DNA of 64,000 bases from Candidatus Brachybacter algidus (GCA_016711705.1 JADJSK010000002.1:124001-188000), one strand, 5' to 3'; shown: positions 24,680 to 34,166, counted from the stretch's first letter. Numbers and translations are program-made. The notes: a model not told the origin generated them from the sequence alone.

Positions 24680-25277
24680 TGTCGTCTAAGCTGATCTCTT
24701 TAGTGCTCGCCAAACCATCCAAATATTCGAGTTGCTCATAGAAACCTTCACCGAATTTTCTAATTAATGCAGCTTTGACGAATTTATATAATTGTATTTT
24801 ATCAGCACCTATCTGATCACATGAATTGGAGCAAATGCTCCACCGATCATAATTCAAGGCATAATCAAAACCGCCCTTATTTTTCAAAACCCTTACCGGA
24901 TATAAGTGACAACTGATAGGCTTATAGAAATCTATCACTCAATCTTTGTATGCTTGCTCTATGCCGCAACCAGCGATGCCAAGTTCATTTTTGGTCATAA
25001 ATACACATGCCCCATTCGGCATCAATGAAGTACCAAAATCATCCATTCCTTCGAAAAATGTGGAAGTGCCTTTCTGGCGGATCATTTCGTTTGATTCATC
25101 TGAAAGATAGGGAGCAACTTTATCTTTGATGGAATCTAGGATATCAAGTTCATCAAATTCAAGCGGAGCACCAAAGTCTCCTTCCCAGCAGCATGCGCCT
25201 TTACAAGACTTGAGATTGCAGGCAAAGTGCTCTTTTACAACATCATCACTCACCAGCATGTCATCCACCATCAACAT
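24660..25277 (-). pseudogene. DUF3109 Cys-rich protein interrupted by an in-frame TGA
   Basis: The first part (25277-24942) reads ...LVSDDVVKEHFACNLKSC, then KGACCWEGDFGAPL and ends CGIEQAYKD before TGA (24939-24941). The next codons, in the same frame, continue VIDFYKPISCHLYPVRV, NYDRWSICSNSC and LIRKFGEGFYEQLEYL. These are consecutive parts of one DUF3109 protein (Cys-rich, likely metal-binding, function unknown). The family has Gly where TGA stands, so GGA to TGA is the simplest change. A GTG follows the stop immediately, so the C-terminal half might restart. Either a real nonsense mutation or a base error. Confidence 0.85.
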
Positions 25278-25321
25278 AATAACAAAGATTTAGGGTGCAA
25301 AGGTAAGGAATTCAGTTAAAT

Positions 25322-25377
25322 AGTAGAATAGTTAACCAGTAGAATAGTTAACCATTAGAATAGTATTATAGTTAACC
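25322..25377. repeat. AGTAGAATAGTTAACC direct repeats
   Basis: Two perfect 16-bp units (25322-25337, 25338-25353) are followed by a variant with a 6-8-bp insertion ending again in GTTAACC. Confidence 0.75.
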
Positions 25378-25583
25378 AGTGTACCGGTGGATAGTGCACC
25401 AGTTCAATAGCCGGTAACCCCAAAAAAAATGTAGATACAATGCTTGTCGTTTTCCGAAAAAGTTTGGATACTTTAAGTTGACAAGTAATATACTTGACAA
25501 GTATTAGAGTTAACGAACATACCGTTAACTAGAAAGTTTAGCTTTCATATTAATAAAGTTTCAACAAGCAATTCTAGTGTCAT

Positions 25584-25651
25584 GTAATTTAAAAATGGCT
25601 TCTGTAGGGACAGGTCGCGACCTTTCTCTACAGAAGCCATTTTTAAATTAC
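25584..25651. repeat. Foldback palindrome, copy 2 (23-bp perfect arms, 22-bp core)
   Basis: Arms 25584-25606 and 25629-25651 are perfect 23-bp reverse complements. The core 25607-25628 begins GGGACAGGTCGCGACC and matches the reverse complement of the core at 12602-12623 at 20 of 22 bases, in opposite orientation. The arms share only CTGTA with copy 1. Confidence 0.9.
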
Positions 25652-25806
25652 TCTAATACTATCCACTCTAATACTATTATACTCTAATACTATAATCCTA
25701 GCTTTGTCTGAATAGTATCGTACTTAGGTAAAAATAGTATTAGTGATTTGAGGCATTTAAAATAATTTTGTATTTCAATTTTATTTTAGAATTCATCGAT
25801 TTTAAT

Positions 25807-26985
25807 ATGAAATATTTAATACATTTTTTGTTGTTTCTTTTGCTCAATTCTTGTTCGAAAAAGGAAATAGAAATAGTTATAGATCCGGTAGAAATTCGGA
25901 ATATGATGGTGGATAAAAATGCTACAGATGAGACTACAGCTTTGTTTTACAATCTTAAAACTTTTGCAAAAACGAATTTTGCTATCGGGCAGCAGGACGC
26001 ATTCAACCATTTTTACCAAAATATTTCAGGGCCTTCTGACATCAAAAAGAATACAGGGAAAGATGTTGCAATGATTGGTTTGGATTTTTCATTCATCAAT
26101 GATGATTTGAACACTGGTCAGCCGGAAAATTGGTTCTATCAACAAGAAATTAAGATCAGGCAAGACGCAATTAAAGCATATGATCAGGGTAGTTTTGTTA
26201 CCTTCTGTTGGCACTTCAGAGAGCCATACAAAGGACTCGATTTTTACACAGACAAAATGGATGATTTTACCAAACAAAATGCATTCAAAAGTATTTTGCC
26301 GGGCGGTGAAAATCATGAATATTACAAAAAGAAGCTAGATAAAATCGCAGATTTTACAACTAATCTTCATGGAAGCGATGGCAAACAAATACCAATCATC
26401 TTCAGGCCTTTTCACGAATTCGATGGAAGCTGGTTCTGGTGGGGAGCCGACTATTGTACTTCTGCAGAATACAAATCAATGTATACATTTACCGTAGAAT
26501 ATTTGCGGGATACAAAAGGTGTTCACAATATTATTTATGCTTTTTCTCCGGACAATAGGTTCTTTACAATACCCGACTATTTGTATAGATATCCCGGAGA
26601 CAGTTATGTGGATGTGCTTGGAATGGACAACTATGGCGATTTTGATAATCAAGGTGACGCTGGTGTTGAAAGAGCAAACAATAAGTTGAAAATAATCTCG
26701 GATCTGGCAAGACAACGTAATAAAATTGCAGCTTTGACAGAGACCGGTTATCAAATAACAGAAAGCAGAGCGCCTCAAATTCAATTTTTTTCTTCCAAAA
26801 TATACAAGGCACTCACAAATCAAAACATCGAAATAGCATATGTTCAGTTCTGGGGTAACAGCGAAAAAGCATACTTCGTCCCTGCAGCCAACCTTCCCGA
26901 CTCTCAGGATTTTATTGATTTTATAAATCAACCAAGAGCGGCATTATTGGATGATTTAACTGATATTTACAGGATTAATAAATAA
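25807..26985 (+). CDS. GH26 beta-mannanase lipoprotein
   Basis: The 392-residue protein has a lipoprotein signal (LLFLLLNSC, lipid-anchored Cys16) and a GH26 catalytic domain. The acid/base Glu204 lies in IFRPFHEFDGSWFWWG, which is the family signature; the nucleophile Glu312 is in ALTETGYQ. GH26 enzymes cut beta-1,4-mannan backbones. I start at ATG 25807, as the earlier frame to 25768 would bury the signal peptide. It is the first gene of a three-gene set with an alpha-galactosidase-like enzyme and a GH5-CE2 fusion. As a lipoprotein it probably faces the periplasm or cell surface. Confidence 0.92.
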   Translation: MKYLIHFLLFLLLNSCSKKEIEIVIDPVEIRNMMVDKNATDETTALFYNLKTFAKTNFAIGQQDAFNHFYQNISGPSDIKKNTGKDVAMIGLDFSFINDDLNTGQPENWFYQQEIKIRQDAIKAYDQGSFVTFCWHFREPYKGLDFYTDKMDDFTKQNAFKSILPGGENHEYYKKKLDKIADFTTNLHGSDGKQIPIIFRPFHEFDGSWFWWGADYCTSAEYKSMYTFTVEYLRDTKGVHNIIYAFSPDNRFFTIPDYLYRYPGDSYVDVLGMDNYGDFDNQGDAGVERANNKLKIISDLARQRNKIAALTETGYQITESRAPQIQFFSSKIYKALTNQNIEIAYVQFWGNSEKAYFVPAANLPDSQDFIDFINQPRAALLDDLTDIYRINK

Positions 26986-27001
26986 ACCAAAGATTAATTG
27001 A

Positions 27002-28672
27002 GTGGATAGAAGGCATTTTATACAAAACAGTAGTTACGCATTGGGCGCTTTGCTATTTAGCGAAGTAGTTCCAAATGGCTTATTCTCTAATACTGAGAAG
27101 ACCTTAATCACATATCCCGACAGCGTTTCGGCTATCCTCGGGGAACAAGTGGTACAATTAAAAGGTTCAGGCGCAAAATGGATCTACAATAACCTGACTG
27201 TTACTTTGGAAAAAAGTAAAACAGGCATACAGGTGTTTATTCGAAGCCCAAATGTTAGTTTAGAAAAAGTAATACTTAATTGGATTACACCTGATAAGAC
27301 AAAATCAACTGTGCTGAATGACCACTGGGAAAGAACATATGGAGACATTTCTTGGCATCCAACAAAGTCAGAAGAAATGCTTCCTTGGTATTTCATGGAA
27401 ATTGAAGGGGATGAAACTTTTGGCTTTGGAGTAAAGACAGGGACGAATAGTTTCTGTTCGTGGAATATTGGTATAAATAATTTAGCCTTACATCTCGATA
27501 CAAGATCAGGTGGTAATGGTGTGAAACTGGGTGATCGAAAGCTAAAGGCCGCCGAAATAGTGACTATAAGTAGTAATACAGGGGAAACTGTTTTCCAAAC
27601 GACACAAAGATTTATGGGCCTTATGTGTCCGGTGGCAAGAATGCCTGCAGATCCTGTCTACGGTATAAATGATTGGTATTTCAGCTATGGAAATAATTCA
27701 GAAAAATTAATTCTCGAGCACACATCTTTGATGTCGCCAATGGCTGAAGGTTTGAATAACAAACCCTTTTCTGTTATTGATGCCGGATGGTTTGCCACTT
27801 CACCATATCATCCTGATGACAGAAGCTGGGGTAATGTGGGAAAGAGTAATGAATTTTTTCCGGACATGGCGGGACTAGCGAGTAAAATAAGAGATCTAGG
27901 AATGCGTCCGGGACTTTGGACACGACCTTTATGTGGAAAGGAATCAGACAATAAAAATTTATTCCTGCCTATTAATAGTGGAAATACTCCAAATATGCCT
28001 GTCCTCGATCCCAGTATTCCCGAAAACCTGGAGACTATTGCAGGCTATTTTAAACTATATAACGAGTGGAATTATGATTTGGTGAAATTTGATTATACCA
28101 CCTTTGACATCTTTGGTAATTGGGGTTTCCAAATGATGCAAAAAGGTGCATTGACTCAAAAAGGTTGGCATATGAATGATGTGACAAAAACAAATGCAGA
28201 AATAATTTTGGGACTTTATAAAACAATTAAAAAAGCAGCGGGAAATACCTATATAATCGCTTGTAATACTTTTAGCCATCTTTCCGCAGGAATTTTCGAA
28301 ATATCAAGAATAGGCGATGACACTTCGGGAAATGAATGGGATCGCACACTCAAGATGGGAGTCAACACGCTTGCCTTCCGCGGACTTCAACATGGCAAAT
28401 TCTATGCTTCAGACGCAGACTGTGTAGGACTTACCACGAAAGTCCCTTGGGAGAAAAATAAACAATGGATGGAATTAGTTGCTAAAAGTGGTACGCCATT
28501 ATTCATTTCTGCTCAACCCGATGCCATAGGCAGTGAACAAAAAGAGACCATCAAAAAATGTTTTGAATTAGCATCAAAAAAACTCCCAGTTGGTGAGCCT
28601 TTGGATTGGTTGACAAATGCTTTTCCTAATAATTGGAAGTTAAATGGAAAGAATGAATCATTTAATTGGTAA
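27002..28672 (+). CDS. GH36-like alpha-galactosidase with Tat-type signal
   Basis: The 556-residue protein starts with GTG and reads MDRRHFIQNSSYALGALLF, a twin-arginine signal (RRHFI followed by a hydrophobic run). The catalytic TIM barrel shows SVIDAGWF, GMRPGLWTRP, YDLVKFDYTTFD with the likely nucleophile Asp364, and SRIGDDTSG with the likely acid/base Asp439/440. This matches GH36/GH27-type alpha-galactosidases that strip galactose side chains. It lies 16 bases after the GH26 gene, consistent with removal of galactose from galactomannan or galactoglucomannan. Length is short for bacterial GH36, as it lacks a long C-terminal domain. Confidence 0.8.
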   Translation: MDRRHFIQNSSYALGALLFSEVVPNGLFSNTEKTLITYPDSVSAILGEQVVQLKGSGAKWIYNNLTVTLEKSKTGIQVFIRSPNVSLEKVILNWITPDKTKSTVLNDHWERTYGDISWHPTKSEEMLPWYFMEIEGDETFGFGVKTGTNSFCSWNIGINNLALHLDTRSGGNGVKLGDRKLKAAEIVTISSNTGETVFQTTQRFMGLMCPVARMPADPVYGINDWYFSYGNNSEKLILEHTSLMSPMAEGLNNKPFSVIDAGWFATSPYHPDDRSWGNVGKSNEFFPDMAGLASKIRDLGMRPGLWTRPLCGKESDNKNLFLPINSGNTPNMPVLDPSIPENLETIAGYFKLYNEWNYDLVKFDYTTFDIFGNWGFQMMQKGALTQKGWHMNDVTKTNAEIILGLYKTIKKAAGNTYIIACNTFSHLSAGIFEISRIGDDTSGNEWDRTLKMGVNTLAFRGLQHGKFYASDADCVGLTTKVPWEKNKQWMELVAKSGTPLFISAQPDAIGSEQKETIKKCFELASKKLPVGEPLDWLTNAFPNNWKLNGKNESFNW

Positions 28673-28798
28673 ATTATTTAATGTTTGGCATTTGGAGTTT
28701 GAACATCAGTTACAATATATAATTCTCCAAATTAAAATTTAATTAAAATCGCCAACTCTATTACTGGAAGAATTAATTAAAAAGTAATTAGTTTAAAT

Positions 28799-30811
28799 AT
28801 GAAGAAAATTCTATTAAAAGGTGCGATCACTTATTTTTTAATTTTGCTAATGGCGTCTATATGCCATGCACAATCTGTTAAAGATGCAGGGCAATTAAGA
28901 GTCATCGGAACTCAATTATCAGATCAACGTGGAAATGCAATAGCATTGCACGGTGCCAGTTTGGGCTGGAGTTGTTTTCACCCAAGATTTTACACTGAAG
29001 GAACAGTTAAATGGCTTAAAAAAGACTGGAATTGCACAATAATAAGGGCTGCAATGGGTGTAGAGCCCAAAAAAGGGTATTTGGAAGACAAACATACGTC
29101 TGAAGCTTTAATTACAGCAGTGGTTGATGCCGCCATCAAAGCAGATTTGTATGTAATCATTGATTGGCATAGCCATAATATTAGGACGGAAGGGGCAGTA
29201 GATTTCTTTGACAGAATGTCGAAAAAATACAATAAATACCCACATGTCATTTACGAAATATTCAATGAACCTGAGCGAATTGAATGGTCAGAAGTGAAAG
29301 CATATTCGGAAAAACTTATCAAAACGATCCGAACCAACGACCCTGACAATATTATTCTTGTAGGATGCCCGCATTGGGATCAGGACATAGATAAAGTGGC
29401 TGCGGATCCTATTAAAAATGTAACAAATGTCATGTACACTATGCATTTTTATGCTGGGACACATAAAAAATGGTTACGTGACAGAACGGATGAAGCCATG
29501 CAAAAAGGAATCCCGGTTTTTATATCCGAATGTGCCGGAGTGGAGGCCACGGGCGATGGCCCGCTTGATCTGGCTGAATGGCATGCGTATGTCGAATGGA
29601 TGGATAAACACAAATTAAGTTGGCTCACCTGGTCAGTTTCTGATAAGAATGAAACCTGCTCCATGTTAAATACCACAGCATCTTCAAAAGGTAATTGGAA
29701 GAAAGAAGATCTAAAAGAATCAGGTATTCGCACCAGAAACTACCTCAGAAATTATGACAGTGGAGGAAGTAAAAAGAACATTTTCGAATGTAAGGGTCGT
29801 GTTGAGAAATTATCAGATTCAGAAGTAATTTTAATTGGTTCAGCTTCGTCGGTTAGTTTTAAAATAACAGGAAACAAATGTGATATCAATCTAAAAAGCT
29901 TGGACAATCATCACAATTGGGTTTCAATAGAAGTCGATGGAATCTATAAAGGTAGAGTGAAAGTAGAAGTAGGGGAGGCAAGAAATTATCCAATTTCAAT
30001 TGCAAATAAAAATGAATCTTTGCAATTAAATTCAGATACAGTCAGTCATATTATCACTATTTACAAGGCTACTGAAGCAAGTAATGGAGGAGTTTTATTT
30101 AATGGGGATGATTTAATTACTGAAGAATTAGCTCCACAAACAATAAAGAAGAAAATTGAATTTATAGGGAATTCTATTACTTGTGGATATGGTGCTGATG
30201 AAACTGAAATCACTTGTGGTAAAGGAGAATGGTACGACCAGCACAATGCATATCTTGGCTATGGCCCCATTGTTTCCCGGATGATGAATGTTGACTATTT
30301 GCTTAGTTCAGTTTCCGGAATTGGCATGTATCGCAATTGGAATAATGAAAATCAGGAAGAAGCAAATATGCCTGACGTTTATCAAAATTTATATTTAGAT
30401 AAAAATGTAAATAAGCCATTTTCCAATGATTATCAACCTGATCTTGTTAGCATTTGTCTCGGTACAAATGATCTTTCAGAAGGAGATGGAATAAAAAATC
30501 GAGTTACATTTAATGAAGATAAATTCATTTCTAATTATATTGAATTTGTCAAAATGATTTACAAAAAATATCCTGATACGCGCATTATTTTGTTGTCTAG
30601 CCCTATGCTATCAGGAGAGAAAAATCAACTTTTAATTAATTGTTTGAATAAAATAAAGGCTGAATTTAACACAGATTCAACTCTTAAAGCTATAGAGATA
30701 TTTCAATTCAAACCTATGATTCCTGCTGGGTGTGATTATCATCCAAGTGCGGAGGACCATGCAAAGATGGCGGAGGAGTTTGAGCCATTTATTAGGAAAA
30801 TGCTGGAATAA
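28799..30811 (+). CDS. GH5 endo-glucanase/mannanase fused to CE2-type acetyl esterase
   Basis: The 670-residue protein has a signal peptide (cleavage near CHAQ, residue 25). A GH5 domain follows (about 30-315) with acid/base Glu157 in YEIFNEPE and nucleophile Glu244 in VFISECAG. A beta-rich linker domain spans about 328-425. Then comes an SGNH esterase domain with Ser459 in FIGNSITCGYG, Asn557 in LGTNDLS and His648 in DYHPSAEDH. The beta domain plus SGNH order is that of CE2 enzymes, and the fusion resembles the clostridial Cel5C-CE2 enzyme, which deacetylates and cuts plant glucomannan. The neighbouring mannan enzymes support acetylated galactoglucomannan as the target. No T9SS tail. Confidence 0.9.
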   Translation: MKKILLKGAITYFLILLMASICHAQSVKDAGQLRVIGTQLSDQRGNAIALHGASLGWSCFHPRFYTEGTVKWLKKDWNCTIIRAAMGVEPKKGYLEDKHTSEALITAVVDAAIKADLYVIIDWHSHNIRTEGAVDFFDRMSKKYNKYPHVIYEIFNEPERIEWSEVKAYSEKLIKTIRTNDPDNIILVGCPHWDQDIDKVAADPIKNVTNVMYTMHFYAGTHKKWLRDRTDEAMQKGIPVFISECAGVEATGDGPLDLAEWHAYVEWMDKHKLSWLTWSVSDKNETCSMLNTTASSKGNWKKEDLKESGIRTRNYLRNYDSGGSKKNIFECKGRVEKLSDSEVILIGSASSVSFKITGNKCDINLKSLDNHHNWVSIEVDGIYKGRVKVEVGEARNYPISIANKNESLQLNSDTVSHIITIYKATEASNGGVLFNGDDLITEELAPQTIKKKIEFIGNSITCGYGADETEITCGKGEWYDQHNAYLGYGPIVSRMMNVDYLLSSVSGIGMYRNWNNENQEEANMPDVYQNLYLDKNVNKPFSNDYQPDLVSICLGTNDLSEGDGIKNRVTFNEDKFISNYIEFVKMIYKKYPDTRIILLSSPMLSGEKNQLLINCLNKIKAEFNTDSTLKAIEIFQFKPMIPAGCDYHPSAEDHAKMAEEFEPFIRKMLE

Positions 30812-31117
30812 GGGACTAAAGTCATTTCACTTCTTGTTTCATATTTGTTGATTAAATCCGTTGACTAAAGTCAACGGCAATCTATCTTGAGCAATTCATT
30901 ATTTAGATTTAATCAAGGAATAATTTGCCGTCGGTTTTAACCGACGGACCAAGAAATACACTCCACTTCCAACTTTAGTCGTCTTTAAAATTTGCTCGAC
31001 CTAACTGCTTTAGCTGTTCAAGATATTAGGGACTAAAGTCCGAGTTAAGCAACACTTTGGTCCGTTGACTGAAGTCAACGGCAAGCTATCAATAGCAATT
31101 TATTATTAAATTATATC
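30812..31117. other. REP-rich convergent intergenic region
   Basis: No gene is present. Palindromic repeats fill the space between the GH5-CE2 gene and the terminator; see the separate repeat entry. Confidence 0.7.
30858..31081. repeat. Cluster of REP-like palindromes (CCGTTGACT-AGTCAACGG family)
   Basis: CCGTTGACTAAAGTCAACGG lies at 30858-30877, CCGTCGGTTTTAACCGACGG at 30928-30947, GGACTAAAGTCC at 31030-31041 and CCGTTGACTGAAGTCAACGG at 31062-31081. The first and last are followed by similar 30-40-bp tails (CAA.CTATC..GAGCAATT-like), so they are copies of one longer unit. Confidence 0.85.
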
Positions 31118-31157
31118 AAAAAAAAATGTCATCAGCTCTCACCAATGACATTTTTTT
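31118..31157. terminator. Bidirectional Rho-independent terminator
   Basis: An A-run, ATGTCAT stem (31126-31132), loop, ATGACAT (31145-31151) and T-run form a hairpin with T-runs on both strands, serving both the mannan genes and the convergent TonB-receptor operon. Confidence 0.85.
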
Positions 31158-31175
31158 CTCTCTATTAATTTCTTT

Positions 31176-33428
31176 TTAAAAAAACAACGTCGCACTCAAC
31201 CTTGCAAAAAACGGAGTGCCAGGCGTAAAATGTATCTCTGATATTGCTTCCGGTTCATCTTGCAATCTACTTTCTGTGTCAAATTGTGTTTCCTTCCATT
31301 TTGTATTAAATACATTCTGGATAGCAATTCCTATTTCAAATCTTTTAGTAGTATAATTAACCGAAGCATCAGTGATAAAATAACCTTTCGCCTCTACAGA
31401 ATTGTCTTCATTTGCCGGGCGGTCACCCATGTATCTATATCTTAGACTGCCATTCCATCCAACTTGTGTTTTATATGAAATACCACCGGTACTCGTAAAA
31501 GTTGGAGCCAAAGGAAGATAATTCGCTCCTTCAGGTTCTCCTAATGCTCTTGGTTTTGTAAAATTCAAATCCGCATCTACGTAGAAGTTCTTAAAAGGTT
31601 CATATCTTAATGATAAATCATAGCCATATCTTTGCGTTTCACCACTTGGCTCTACAACACCTTCATCACCTACATATACAAATTCCTGTTTCAAATATAG
31701 ATACCAAACTGCTGTTTGTACCACTACTTTATCACCTAATTTTACCAATGTACCTAAGTCACTTCCCCATGTAGGAGTCACTACTTCTTTACCGTTTTGC
31801 AACACGGCAACTCTTGTATCATTGCTATGGAATCCCTTACCGTTGTATAGATACAATTGCCATTTTTCATTGACTTTATAATTAAAATTCAACTTCGGAC
31901 TTACGATGAAAGAATTTGATTTTAGCTTAAGATCATTCTGTAAGTGATCCGTATATTGATTAGTAAAATAATCCAACCTTGCTCCAATTGATATATCCAA
32001 GCCTCCTCTTAATTTGATTGACTGTGTCGTCCACAATGCAGGATTTACTTCTATAATATCTCCTTTTTTAATAGGATCTAAAAGCTCTGTTCTTTCCTTT
32101 GTATGTGACAATTCGATATTGTCCACCATGTCAGCTCTGACTTGTACACCAATTGCAGACTCTGCATTTAAATTGCCAAGATTATAAGCATGCAAATATT
32201 TTGTATTTAAACCTACAATATCTCTTGATTCCTTTTGTTTGATCTGATCTCCATTAAGAGAGTCATTTTTAAAAAAAGTAAAATTGGAATATAATTCAAA
32301 TGCATATTTGGTGTAAAAAAGCTGATTCGTCAATGTTGCTCCATTATTTAATTTTGTAGATAATTCTACATTCGCATTATATCTGCTGGTCTGACCACCT
32401 TCTTTATCATCAATCGCACCATAGAATCCTATTGAACCATTTTCCACCGCCCTGTCAGGGATTTGTCCACTTGCATCCCATGATGAGGTGAAACCACTTC
32501 CTGTCACTGACAAATAATTATTGTCATTTATTTTAGTTCTGAATTTGGCCATGCCATTGAACCTTTGGAAATTCTGTGGACTATCGAAGAAACCTTTTGT
32601 ATATGACCCTTCTCCAGCGACGAATAAAGTTTGATTAGAGTTGGCAGGATCTAAAAGATTTGCACCTAATATACCTCTAAATGTATTGAACTGACCTGCT
32701 TCGACTTTCACAAAGTTATTATCAAGGAAGTTCTTAGTTTTAAATTCGACATAACCTGCAGTAGCAAGATTGCCATGTTCTGCGAAATAGGGACCTTTAT
32801 TAAAATTAACTTTATCTATTAATTCAGGTATAACAAAATGCAGATCAGCATATCCTTGTCCATGAGCATGACTCACCATATTAACCGGCATACCATCCAC
32901 AGCGACCTGTATATCTGTGCCGTGATCAATATCGAATCCTCTTAAAAAGATCTGCTCCGCCTTTCCTCCACCAGCGTGTTGACCGATAAAAAGACCAGGT
33001 ACCATACGTAGTACTTCCTGGCTATTTACGATAGGTCGCAAATGAATATCAAGGTCTGATATCGTTTTAAATATACCTGACTGTGCAGAAGCCCTTATTT
33101 CTACTTCAGCAAGACTGGTGATTTTTTGAGTTAAATAAACAGTTGCAATCCCAGCATCAAAAGTAAGTGATGAAAGATCGATAGACATTCCTTCATATCC
33201 TATTCCAGAGATCAAGATAGTGGATATCTGTTGCTTCAAATTGTCAAGTCTGATATATCCGGCCGGATCCACATCCATTAAATACTGACCATCCCCTGAC
33301 AGCACTATTACATCAAGAACAGGCTTTTTTGTCTCGGAACTTTTAAGATAAATACCCCGAGTTGCATTTTGCGCGAATGCTCCGAAAGAGCAGGTTAATA
33401 GCAAAATAATTAGTAAATTTAATTTCAT
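31176..33428 (-). CDS. TonB-dependent receptor with His-rich plug
   Basis: The 750-residue outer-membrane protein has a signal peptide (cleavage near AFAQ, residue 20), a carboxypeptidase-regulatory-like beta domain (about 24-100), a plug domain (about 105-235) and a 22-strand barrel ending in FFARLSATLFF. The plug carries an unusual set of His residues: FIGQHAGG (His151), DIDHGTDIQ (His169) and SHAHGQGYADLHF (His187, His189, His197). It is the last gene of an operon with a HupE/UreJ-like inner-membrane protein 30 bases upstream. A metal ion or metal complex is therefore the likely substrate, by inference. No SusD partner, so sugar uptake is unlikely. Confidence 0.88.
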   Translation of the reverse strand: MKLNLLIILLLTCSFGAFAQNATRGIYLKSSETKKPVLDVIVLSGDGQYLMDVDPAGYIRLDNLKQQISTILISGIGYEGMSIDLSSLTFDAGIATVYLTQKITSLAEVEIRASAQSGIFKTISDLDIHLRPIVNSQEVLRMVPGLFIGQHAGGGKAEQIFLRGFDIDHGTDIQVAVDGMPVNMVSHAHGQGYADLHFVIPELIDKVNFNKGPYFAEHGNLATAGYVEFKTKNFLDNNFVKVEAGQFNTFRGILGANLLDPANSNQTLFVAGEGSYTKGFFDSPQNFQRFNGMAKFRTKINDNNYLSVTGSGFTSSWDASGQIPDRAVENGSIGFYGAIDDKEGGQTSRYNANVELSTKLNNGATLTNQLFYTKYAFELYSNFTFFKNDSLNGDQIKQKESRDIVGLNTKYLHAYNLGNLNAESAIGVQVRADMVDNIELSHTKERTELLDPIKKGDIIEVNPALWTTQSIKLRGGLDISIGARLDYFTNQYTDHLQNDLKLKSNSFIVSPKLNFNYKVNEKWQLYLYNGKGFHSNDTRVAVLQNGKEVVTPTWGSDLGTLVKLGDKVVVQTAVWYLYLKQEFVYVGDEGVVEPSGETQRYGYDLSLRYEPFKNFYVDADLNFTKPRALGEPEGANYLPLAPTFTSTGGISYKTQVGWNGSLRYRYMGDRPANEDNSVEAKGYFITDASVNYTTKRFEIGIAIQNVFNTKWKETQFDTESRLQDEPEAISEIHFTPGTPFFARLSATLFF

Positions 33429-33458
33429 GATATTTAAATATTTAATAGATTTTCAAAT

Positions 33459-34106
33459 TTAGAAAAAAATACGCTCTACAGTCCAGTAAGAAGCTATTAA
33501 TATAATTATTATTGACATTGGGATTACCACTCTTTTCCTATACACTATAGGATGAGCTTTAAATAATCTTATTATGATGGTTAGTAATAATATTATAGAC
33601 AATTGTGCCATTTCTACACCGATATTAAATCCAACCAACGCCTTTACAAAATCAACTTTAGGAAGGTTTAAACTGGTCAATGCACTTGCGAATCCCATAC
33701 CGTGCACTAATCCGAATAGAAATATTAAAATAATTCTTCCCGGTTTTACTTTATCGACAAATAGATTTTCTGCAGCAAGAAAAACGATGGACATAGCGAT
33801 CAATGCTTCAACCCATTTGGTCGGTGGATCAATGATATCAAACATTACCAGTCCCAATGTAATGGTGTGCGCCAAAGTAAACATGGATGCCTGGAGAATG
33901 ACTTTCTTAGTCGAAGTGCTTAGGAAAAATATACAGAGGATAAACAGAATATGATCCAGCCCCAGGGGAATAATGTGCCTTACACCTTCCCAAATATAAA
34001 ATCCAAAAGAATTGGATTCTTGTTCGAGAACGTAGTCTATCGTGTGTGCCTGCATTGTAAACATACCAATACAGAGACAGAGAAGAAGTATATATCTTTT
34101 CAACAT
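33459..34106 (-). CDS. HupE/UreJ-family membrane protein
   Basis: The 215-residue protein has a signal-like first helix, a short periplasmic loop and about six membrane helices. It shows the HupE/UreJ pattern: GVRHIIPLGLDHILFIL, FTLAHTITLGL, LFGLVHGMGFASAL and FNIGVEMAQ. The His and Asp in these helices resemble the Ni(II)/Co(II) path in HupE/UreJ permeases. No hydrogenase or urease gene is in the window. It sits between a TPR lipoprotein and a TonB receptor with a His-rich plug, suggesting inner- and outer-membrane steps of one uptake route. Confidence 0.85.
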   Translation of the reverse strand: MLKRYILLLCLCIGMFTMQAHTIDYVLEQESNSFGFYIWEGVRHIIPLGLDHILFILCIFFLSTSTKKVILQASMFTLAHTITLGLVMFDIIDPPTKWVEALIAMSIVFLAAENLFVDKVKPGRIILIFLFGLVHGMGFASALTSLNLPKVDFVKALVGFNIGVEMAQLSIILLLTIIIRLFKAHPIVYRKRVVIPMSIIIILIASYWTVERIFF

Positions 34107-34166
34107 GTCTAATTTATATTTGCACTTTACTTACGAATGAAATTAACGTTTGGTTTTCATAAAAAT

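Larger units (their letters stand above)
25278..25806. other. Intergenic region with repeats and foldback palindrome copy 2
   Basis: There is no gene. It holds two perfect AGTAGAATAGTTAACC units plus a variant (25322-25377), an AGTGCACCAGTT motif near 25396, the palindrome at 25584-25651, and CTCTAATACTAT repeats (25651-25697). A TAATTTTG box at 25763-25770 may serve the GH26 gene, but no good TTG lies at the right distance. Confidence 0.65.

Noticed and set aside
30812..31175. Integrated element between the mannan cluster and the TonB operon
   Set aside because: There are only REP palindromes and a terminator, with no integrase, transposase or att-like duplication.
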